A DNA stretch of 64,000 nucleotides from Streptomyces sp. RKAG290 (lineage in GTDB: Bacteria > Actinomycetota > Actinomycetes > Streptomycetales > Streptomycetaceae). Position numbers and translations under genes: made by a program. The first letter of the stretch is position 1. Each line of letters opens with the position of its first letter. The notes beneath the pieces were generated by a model. The model did no database searches and was not told the DNA's origin. It saw only the letters and a program-made list of their open reading frames with translations. Location: contig NZ_JAJOZC010000001.1 of the NCBI RefSeq assembly GCF_023701695.1, positions 3,285,894 to 3,349,893 of the forward strand, written 5' to 3'. Of this stretch, positions 57,856 to 64,000 are shown one piece after another.

Positions 57856-58470
57856 ATGACCAACAGCAACAAGGGCCAGCACATCACCCTGCGGATCGCC
57901 CAGCAGCCGGAGGCGGACGCGCTCCTCGGGCGCAGTCCTCTCGCCGCCCTGGTGGGCATGCTGCTGGACCAGCAGGTACCGATGGAGTGGGCCTTCTCCG
58001 GCCCGTACACCCTGGCGCAGCGCATGGGCGGGGACGATCTGGACGCCCATGAGATCGCCACGTACGACCCCGAGGCGTTCGTCGAACTCTTCACCGCCAA
58101 ACCCGCGTTGCACCGCTATCCCGGCTCCATGGCCAAGCGTGTACAGCAGCTGTGCCAGTTCCTCGTGGCGCAGTACGACGGCGAGGCGGGCGCCGTATGG
58201 AAGGACGCGGCCACCGGGGCCGAGCTGCGGAAACGGCTGAACGCCCTGCCCGGCTTCGGCACCCAGAAGGCGCAGATCTTCCTCGCGCTGCTGGGCAAGC
58301 AGTTCGACGTCCGGCCGCCGGGCTGGCAGGAGGCGGCGGGGGCGTACGGGGAGGCCGGCTCGCACCGCTCGGTCGCCGACATCACCGGACCCGAGTCGCT
58401 CGCGGAGGTCCGCGCGTACAAGCAGGAGGCCAAACAGGCCGCCAAGCAGGCGAAGCACGCCGCCGGCTGA
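57856..58470 (+). CDS. HhH-GPD family base-excision repair protein
   Basis: This 204-residue protein starts at ATG 57856 (MTNSNKGQHITLRIAQQPEA). PLAALVGMLLDQQVPMEWAF is the conserved N-terminal helix pair. The helix-hairpin-helix is LNALPGFGTQKAQIFLALLG. The C-terminal tail is Lys/Ala-rich (KQEAKQAAKQAKHAAG). It is a predicted DNA glycosylase of a short actinobacterial branch; the damaged base it removes is unknown. Confidence 0.85.
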   Translation: MTNSNKGQHITLRIAQQPEADALLGRSPLAALVGMLLDQQVPMEWAFSGPYTLAQRMGGDDLDAHEIATYDPEAFVELFTAKPALHRYPGSMAKRVQQLCQFLVAQYDGEAGAVWKDAATGAELRKRLNALPGFGTQKAQIFLALLGKQFDVRPPGWQEAAGAYGEAGSHRSVADITGPESLAEVRAYKQEAKQAAKQAKHAAG

Positions 58471-58802
58471 CCCGGGGCGGGAGGAGAGCACCCGGCCCGC
58501 GGCGGGGAAGACGCCGGGTGGTCGGGGCGGGAGCACCCGGCCCCGGCTGTGAACACGCCGCGCGGGCCGGGGCCGACCCGACCAACAGCCCGGCACGTCA
58601 GCGTGGGTCGTCGCCCGCGCCACCGCTCGCACCGACACCGCTCGCACCACCCCCCGCACCACCGGGTGCGCCCCCGCCCGCGCTGTCGCTCTCCCTCATC
58701 ACGACCCCAATTCCGCAATGGGCGGTTTTATGCCGTTGACGTCAGCATCGCAGTCCCCCTCCATGGCTGCGCCCGGAGGCTCTTGACCGGTAGGCTTTCC
58801 GT
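58471..58802. other. GC-rich spacer, no gene seen
   Basis: About 330 bases with low-complexity sequence (repeated gcaccgctcgcacc) and no supported gene. The right end contains the promoter of the 58803 gene. Confidence 0.5.
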
Positions 58803-59099
58803 GTGATCTTCAAGCGCATCGGAAATGGGAAGCCCTATCCCGACCACGGCCGGGAAAGCACCCGGCAGTGGGCGGATGTCGCGCCGCGCCCGGTCCGCCT
58901 CGACCAGCTCGTGACCACCAAGGGCCAGCTGGACCTCGAGACGCTTCTCGCCGAGGACTCCACTTTCTACGGGGACCTTTTCGCGCACGTCGTGAAGTGG
59001 CAGGGCGACCTCTACCTGGAGGACGGGCTGCACCGCGCGGTCCGCGCCGCGCTCCAGCAGCGCCAGGTACTGCACGCCCGCGTACTCGAAATGGGCTGA
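58803..59099 (+). CDS. Conserved hypothetical protein with ParB/Srx-like motif
   Basis: This 98-residue protein starts at GTG 58803 (MIFKRIGNGKPYPDHGREST). RPVRLDQLVTTKGQLDLETL followed by WQGDLYLEDGLHRAVRAALQ recalls the ParB/sulfiredoxin core (DGxHR box). It is widely conserved in actinobacteria as a stand-alone protein. Function unknown. Confidence 0.8.
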   Translation: MIFKRIGNGKPYPDHGRESTRQWADVAPRPVRLDQLVTTKGQLDLETLLAEDSTFYGDLFAHVVKWQGDLYLEDGLHRAVRAALQQRQVLHARVLEMG

Positions 59100-59213
59100 T
59101 CCCGCGCCCTGCAAGGCTCCTGCGGGGTTCGTTCGGGTGTTTTCGCACTCGTACGGGTGCGATCCATTGATCATTTAGTAGGCATCATCACCAGGTCGCA
59201 CTACGCTGCGCCC

Positions 59214-59834
59214 ATGAGCATGCTCACTCCCCCCGGCATGGGCGGAAAGTACCGCATCACGGGTGACAAGTACCCGCGCATGCGGCGCCCCCGCCGCCGC
59301 AGCAAACTGATCCTCGCGGCCACCGCCTCCGTGGTCGCCCTAGGGCTGGCCGGATGGGGCACGCTTCAGCTCATCGACGTCTTCACGGGCGGCGACAGAA
59401 CGGCCAGCGCCGCCGACCGCAAGGCGGACTGCCCGTCCGCCAAGCCGTCCGCGGCCGCGAAGGTCCTGCCGAAGCCCGCGAAGATCAAGGTCAACGTCTA
59501 CAACGCGACACCGCGCGGCGGGCTCGCCAAGGCGGCCGCCGATGAGCTGAAGAAGCGCGGGTTCGCCATCGGCAAGGTAGGCAACGCCGACGCCAAGTAC
59601 GACAAGAAGGTCGCCGGGACCGGCATGCTGCTGGGCGCTCCGGCCGCGCTCAACGGCACGTTCCCGGTACTCGGCACCCAGCTGCCGGGGGCCGCGACGA
59701 AGACCGACGCCCGCAGGACGGCGGACGTCGATCTGATCATCGGTACGAAGTTCAAGGCGTTCAGCACGCCGAAGGCGGCCGCCGCCGCTCTGACCGCTCT
59801 GACCAAGCCGTCGCCCGCGCCGTCCACCTGCTGA
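59214..59834 (+). CDS. LytR C-terminal domain protein, membrane anchored
   Basis: This 206-residue protein starts at ATG 59214. A basic N-terminus (RMRRPRRRSKLILAATASVV) leads into one membrane helix (ILAATASVVALGLAGWGTLQ), and the extracytoplasmic part is a LytR_C domain (VNVYNATPRGGLAKAAADEL). Such domains occur with cell-wall polymer ligases, but no LCP catalytic domain is present here. Confidence 0.87.
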   Translation: MSMLTPPGMGGKYRITGDKYPRMRRPRRRSKLILAATASVVALGLAGWGTLQLIDVFTGGDRTASAADRKADCPSAKPSAAAKVLPKPAKIKVNVYNATPRGGLAKAAADELKKRGFAIGKVGNADAKYDKKVAGTGMLLGAPAALNGTFPVLGTQLPGAATKTDARRTADVDLIIGTKFKAFSTPKAAAAALTALTKPSPAPSTC

Positions 59835-59888
59835 GCAGGGGACGGAGCGGGCGGGGCCGCCTTCGCGCGGCGTGCTGAGGGACAGCCC

Positions 59889-60524
59889 TCAGTCGACGGT
59901 GCCGTACATCCGGTCACCCGCGTCACCGAGGCCCGGCACGATGTAGCCGCGGTCGTTCAGCCGCTCGTCGACCGAGGCGGTGACCACGGTGACCGGTGTC
60001 CCGGCCAGCTCGCGCTCCATCACCTCGACGCCCTCGGGCGCGGCGAGCAGCACGACGGCGGTGACATCGTCCGCACCGCGCTTGATCAGCTCCTGGATGG
60101 CCGCGACGAGCGTGCCGCCGGTGGCCAGCATCGGGTCCAGGACGTACACCTGGCGCCCCGAGAGGTCCTCCGGCATGCGGGACGCGTACGTGGACGCCTG
60201 AAGCGTCTCCTCGTCACGGATCATGCCCAGGAAACCGACCTCGGCGGTCGGCAGCAGCCGCACCATGCCGTCGAGCATGCCGAGGCCGGCCCGCAGGATC
60301 GGCACGACCAGGGGCCGCGGATACGACAGCTTCACGCCGGTGGTGGGTGTCACCGGGGTCTCGATGTCGACCTGCTCGGTCCGCACATCGCGGGTGGCCT
60401 CGTACGCGAGCAGGGTGACCAGCTCGTCGGCGAGGCGCCGGAAGGTCGGGGAGTCGGTGCGCTTGTCGCGCAGGGTGGTGAGTTTGTGCGCGACCAGGGG
60501 GTGGTCGACGACGTGGATCCGCAT
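59889..60524 (-). CDS. upp: Uracil phosphoribosyltransferase
   Basis: This salvage enzyme converts uracil and PRPP to UMP. It has 211 residues from ATG 60524 ([20 protein letters not shown]). The PRPP loop is [11 protein letters not shown], and the uracil-binding end is [16 protein letters not shown]. Length and motifs are complete. Convergent with the LytR_C gene. Confidence 0.97.
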   Translation of the reverse strand: MRIHVVDHPLVAHKLTTLRDKRTDSPTFRRLADELVTLLAYEATRDVRTEQVDIETPVTPTTGVKLSYPRPLVVPILRAGLGMLDGMVRLLPTAEVGFLGMIRDEETLQASTYASRMPEDLSGRQVYVLDPMLATGGTLVAAIQELIKRGADDVTAVVLLAAPEGVEVMERELAGTPVTVVTASVDERLNDRGYIVPGLGDAGDRMYGTVD

Positions 60525-60627
60525 GGGACCCACAGTAGCCGCGCCTTCCGTACCCGTGCGCTGGCATCAACCTCACGTTCGGGGGGAAGGTGGTGGCATA
60601 CGGACCCAGCATTGGGGTGATGAGCCG

Positions 60628-60825
60628 ATGTCGGACGGGGCGCAGCAGGGATACGGGGCGCAACCGCCCGATCCGGAGGAGACGGACGCGCAGCGCCGCA
60701 GGCGCCGCGCCCAGTTCCTCCGCGAGCTTCACGAGGCCAAGGCGCTGCGGGACCGGGTCCAGCCGCGCCGGGTCAAGGCCGCCCGAATGCGCCAGGCCAT
60801 GCGGATGCGGACGTTTCGCTGGTAG
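60628..60825 (+). CDS. Small basic hypothetical protein
   Basis: This 65-residue protein from ATG 60628 (MSDGAQQGYGAQPPDPEETD) is Arg-rich in its second half (RRRRRAQFLRELHEAKALRD; RMRQAMRMRTFRW). It is known only as a conserved Streptomyces hypothetical protein. It lies divergent from upp. Confidence 0.75.
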   Translation: MSDGAQQGYGAQPPDPEETDAQRRRRRAQFLRELHEAKALRDRVQPRRVKAARMRQAMRMRTFRW

Positions 60826-60991
60826 CCGTCCGGCCTGCGGAAGAACCCCCCGCCGGCCGCGTCCGGGAGAACTGATGGCCGACTCAACGGCCGAACTGCT
60901 CTCGCGAAGCCCTCCTTTCTGCCACGATTCCGATGGGCGGGACGCAGGGCAGCCGGACCACCGACTGCCCTCCCGCCGGACCGACACCCCT

Positions 60992-61573
60992 ATGACCAGT
61001 GGGAGAGTCACGGTGTACTTCGCCGCACTGCTCGCGCGCACCGAAGACGGGTGGGAAGCGAGCGACACGGATCTCGACGATGTGGAGACCCTGTCCGATC
61101 TGACGGATCTGGCCCGTGAAGCCTCGGTTGACGAGGACACGGTGCTCGTTTTCATCGAGCAGGAGGACGCCTGGTTCGGCGTCATCCGGGTGGACGGTGA
61201 GGAGGACCCGCGTATCTACGTCTCGAACGCCTCCGCCGCCGCCCGCTCCTCGTACGGGGAGATCCTGCTCACCGATGAACTGCTCGGCCGCGAACCCGGG
61301 GCCGAGGACTCGATTGCCGCCCTCGAAGAGCTCGTCGGCCTCGACGGTACGGAGGACGGCGAGCCGGAGCGCCCCGACAACAACGACCACGACGACGATG
61401 CCGACGACGACGAGCCCGACGCCGACGCCGTACCGGCAGGCCCGCTGGGAGAGACCGGGGTCCTGTCCGACCTCGGGCTCCCCGAGGCGGAGCTGCTGAT
61501 GCTGCGCACGGACGCATTGGTGGAGATCGCGGACGCGCTGGGAGCGGCCGAGGTCCTGGAGACCGTCCGTTAA
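60992..61573 (+). CDS. tRNA adenosine deaminase-associated protein
   Basis: This 193-residue acidic protein is almost always encoded upstream of tadA in actinobacteria. ATG 60992 (MTSGRVTVYFAALLARTEDG); an in-frame GTG at 61013 is an alternative. Motifs are DLDDVETLSDLTDLAREASV and a very acidic stretch (DNNDHDDDADDDEPDADAVP). It ends 9 bases before tadA. Role unknown; possibly a TadA partner. Confidence 0.9.
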   Translation: MTSGRVTVYFAALLARTEDGWEASDTDLDDVETLSDLTDLAREASVDEDTVLVFIEQEDAWFGVIRVDGEEDPRIYVSNASAAARSSYGEILLTDELLGREPGAEDSIAALEELVGLDGTEDGEPERPDNNDHDDDADDDEPDADAVPAGPLGETGVLSDLGLPEAELLMLRTDALVEIADALGAAEVLETVR

Positions 61574-62095
<522 letters not shown>

Positions 62096-62173
62096 ACCGG
62101 CTTCCGCGTGTCCGCGGGGCGCCTCGGGCAATCGGATTTCGAAGGACGGCCGAGATGGTCTAAGCTCTCTCTC

Positions 62174-62258
62174 GGTAGCGTGTCCGAGCGGCCGAAGGAG
62201 CTCGCCTCGAAAGCGAGTGTGGGGAAACTCACCGAGGGTTCAAATCCCTCCGCTACCG
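62174..62258 (+). tRNA. tRNA-Ser (anticodon CGA)
   Basis: 85 bases with long variable arm; acceptor GGTAGCG with CGCTACC, anticodon loop ctCGAaa. CCA is not encoded. Followed by a terminator. Confidence 0.96.
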
Positions 62259-62266
62259 CAGGTAGA

Positions 62267-62300
62267 TGAAGGGGCAGACCCGTTTGGGTCTGCCCCTTCA
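62267..62300 (+). terminator. Terminator of tRNA-Ser(CGA)
   Basis: A perfect 15-bp stem (TGAAGGGGCAGACCC and complement) with a 4-base loop gttt, 9 bases after the tRNA. Confidence 0.9.
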
Positions 62301-62859
62301 CTGCGTTCCGTCTCCGATCCGGCGGGCCTCGGCCACGAGCCCGTGGGGCAGCCCCGGCCCCCACGCAGGCGTGGTCGATCGGCCCGTCCCGGTAGGAGGC
62401 GCTCGCGAGCTCCGGAGCCAGGACGATCAGGGCCCGCAGGTCTTCGCCGGCGCGCCGGCGAGGGCCCCCACGCGCAGCACCGCGGCCCCGGACCGACAGA
62501 GGTCGGTCCGGGGCCGCGGTGCTGCGCGGACGATCAGGTCGGGGGAGGCGGCGTCGGGGGACAAGCCGCCTCCCCCGATGAGAACAGGCCCTGCCAGCCC
62601 TCGCCGCGATCGGGGGATGCCGCGGCGAGGACCCCACAGTGAGGTCCTGTTCCTCGCCCCTCGGATTTCTGCCACATCCGCTGGGCTCGTCATCCATCCT
62701 GCCGCCCCGCGGAAGCCGTGCGGACCGGCGAAGGACCCCGATCGCCGGGTCCTTGGTCCCTAAAGACCGAATGAGTGATCGAAACAGCAGGCGGATACGG
62801 CCATTCGTGCGGATAGACTCGCCCGACTGCACAGGGGATCGAAGGGGAGTCAGGGGCAG
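62301..62859. other. Non-coding region with a cluster of strong hairpins
   Basis: About 560 bases without a supported gene. It holds a 16-bp palindrome (62445-62460), a 26-bp perfect hairpin with loop agag (62472-62527), a 14-bp hairpin (62539-62578) and a 10-bp hairpin (62599-62630). The last two have loops sharing tcggggga. It could be an unrecognised structured RNA or dispersed palindromic repeats. Open frames crossing it are low complexity. Confidence 0.65.
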
Positions 62860-63024
62860 ATGGTGCAAGCGAAGAAGATCGCTCTCTACTTGATAGTCGT
62901 CTTCGTGCTCTACACGATCATCACGTCCCCGGCCCGGGCCGCGGATCTCGTCCAGGTAGGGTTCGAAGGCGTTTCGAGTGCCGCACAGGGCGTCGGCGAC
63001 TTCATGTCCGAGCTCGTGAAGTAG
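62860..63024 (+). CDS. Small single-helix membrane or secreted protein
   Basis: This 54-residue protein starts at ATG 62860 (MVQAKKIALYLIVVFVLYTI). One N-terminal hydrophobic helix ends in ITSPARAAD, which could be a signal-peptidase site. The rest is LVQVGFEGVSSAAQGVGDFM and a short charged end. Upstream are GGGGAG and GGGG purine stretches. A Dabb gene follows 10 bases later, and sigF after that. Conserved-looking; function unknown. Confidence 0.75.
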   Translation: MVQAKKIALYLIVVFVLYTIITSPARAADLVQVGFEGVSSAAQGVGDFMSELVK

Positions 63025-63034
63025 GAGTACCCGC

Positions 63035-63328
63035 ATGATCCGCCATCTGGTCCTGTTCAAGCTGAACGACGGCGTCGAGCGCGACGAGCCGCGGGTCGTC
63101 GCGGGGGCCGAGGCCTTCCGGGAACTGGCGGACAAGGTCCCCGAGCTGGAGTTCTGGGAGTGCGCCTGGAACATCACCGACCGGCCGATCGCGTACGACT
63201 TCGCCATCAACTCGGCCGTCGCCGACGAGGCCGCGCTGAAGAGTTACATCGAGCATCCGGCCCACCAGGCGGCCGCCGGTCAGTGGCGTGAATTCGCCAC
63301 CTGGGTGATCGCCGACTACCCGTTCTGA
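63035..63328 (+). CDS. Dabb family (stress-responsive A/B barrel) protein
   Basis: This 97-residue dimeric alpha-beta barrel protein begins MIRHLVLFKLNDGVERDEPR. It contains FWECAWNITDRPIAYDFAIN and YIEHPAHQAAAGQWREFATW, the conserved end of the family. Probable operon with the small membrane protein; terminated at 63345. Confidence 0.9.
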   Translation: MIRHLVLFKLNDGVERDEPRVVAGAEAFRELADKVPELEFWECAWNITDRPIAYDFAINSAVADEAALKSYIEHPAHQAAAGQWREFATWVIADYPF

Positions 63329-63344
63329 CGGCTTCGGCCCTGCG

Positions 63345-63371
63345 AGCCCCTCACCACTGCGGTGAGGGGCT
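63345..63371 (+). terminator. Terminator after the Dabb gene
   Basis: An 11-bp stem (AGCCCCTCACC and complement) with a 5-base loop, followed by ttttcttt, so also a U-rich tail. Confidence 0.88.
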
Positions 63372-63507
63372 TTTCTTTGTGTTTAAACCGATTCGAGGTC
63401 AACACGACGTAATGGGGTGCTTGCACATAGTGGACATGTCTTGTGATGCTATGACCGCTTTTGACGGATGAATTGACCGAAGTTGACCGCAAAGGGGTGG
63501 CGTCATC

Positions 63508-64000
63508 GTGCCGGCCAGTACCGCGCCTCAAGTGCCTCCCCAGACCGTCCAGACGGTGCAGACCGTCCAGACGGCACCGCCCAGCCGGACGGAGCAGCCG
63601 GCCCAGCCGGTGCAGACGATCCAGACCGAGACGCCCGACGACACCGCCACGCCCACCAGGACCAGGGGGCGGACACCAGGGCACTGACCCAGGTGCTCTT
63701 CGGGCAGCTCAAGGGGCTGGAGCCGGGCACCGCGGAGCACGGCCGGGTCCGGGCGGCACTGATCGAGGCGAACCTCCCCCTCGTGCGGTACGCCGCGGCG
63801 CGGTTCCGGAGCCGCAACGAACCGATGGATGACGTCGTCCAGGTCGGCACTATCGGACTGATCAACGCCATCGACCGGTTCGACCCCGAGCGCGGCGTGC
63901 AGTTTCCGACCTTCGCGATGCCGACCGTGGTCGGCGAGATCAAGCGGTACTTCCGGGACAACGTGCGGACCGTCCACGTGCCGCGCCGGCTGCACGAGCT
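63508..64000 (+). pseudogene. sigF: SigF-type sporulation sigma factor, partial; frame broken by one missing G
   Basis: This SigB/SigF/SigG-type sigma factor acts late in spore maturation. GTG 63508 begins [20 protein letters not shown], a Gln/Thr/Pro-rich N-terminus. The sigma domains lie in the -1 frame from about 63669: [20 protein letters not shown], then [40 protein letters not shown] and [20 protein letters not shown]. Five Gs at 63665-63669 should be six. The gene runs off the window end within region 3 ([10 protein letters not shown]). About 130 AT-rich bases upstream form the likely promoter. Confidence 0.88.

Noticed and set aside
62266..62763. Plus-strand frame after tRNA-Ser(CGA)
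   Set aside because: It begins inside the tRNA terminator and runs through the hairpin cluster; composition is not protein-like.

Overview
The window looks like a piece of Streptomyces chromosome. It is very GC-rich, and it carries bldC, a second Lsr2-like protein (LsrL type), a SigF-type sporulation sigma factor and the dispersed actinobacterial purine genes in the order seen around SCO4091 to SCO4035 of S. coelicolor (gene order recalled, not searched). No plasmid or phage backbone is visible.

Layout. 1-2.8 kb: tRNA-Asp, a DUF6274 gene, bldC and a conserved hypothetical gene. 2.9-7.5 kb: vdh, a DUF3073 gene and the purF-purM operon. 8.5-16 kb: Tat sulfatase, META lipoprotein, SCP2-type protein, TetR/MFS pair, and an ArsR-type regulator with an M23-like membrane protein. 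16-20 kb: purS-purQ-purL, then divergent lsrL. 20.2-24.4 kb: three tRNA-Gly genes around an ABC exporter and a two-component system. 24.4-33.2 kb: purC, a dimethylformamidase-like protein, a membrane protein, purD, dnaX and the SRP RNA. 33.3-43.8 kb: accessory region at tRNA-Ser(GGA). 44-50 kb: RelE/Phd pair, WYL protein, DUF2236/EF-hand protein and uppS. 50-63 kb: broken esterase next to a 37-base C run, TerD-nuclease fusion, two sigma-factor cassettes, glycosylase, upp, tadA and tRNA-Ser(CGA). The window ends inside sigF.

The most interesting part is 33.3-43.8 kb. A 116-bp block (tRNA-Ser from its anticodon loop to the 3' end, plus its terminator) occurs three times in direct orientation. 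The three copies bracket two tandem islands of 6.5 and 3.8 kb, and neither has a visible integrase. Island A carries a QatB-QatC pair (QueC-like anti-phage chemistry) without QatA or QatD, and a PrsW membrane protein with a nuclease-like toxin tip and an immunity gene. Island B carries a WXG100 protein, a toxin with a cysteine-peptidase-like tip and an immunity gene. Each cargo looks like defence or competition.

Quality warning. At least ten otherwise intact genes (DUF6274, vdh, META lipoprotein, MFS, ArsR-type regulator, ABC ATPase, response regulator, dimethylformamidase-like, PrsW toxin, sigF) are each broken by exactly one missing base, always in a short G or C run. Sequencing or consensus error is the simplest explanation, so these genes are probably intact in the organism. 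Entries typed pseudogene for this reason describe the sequence as given.
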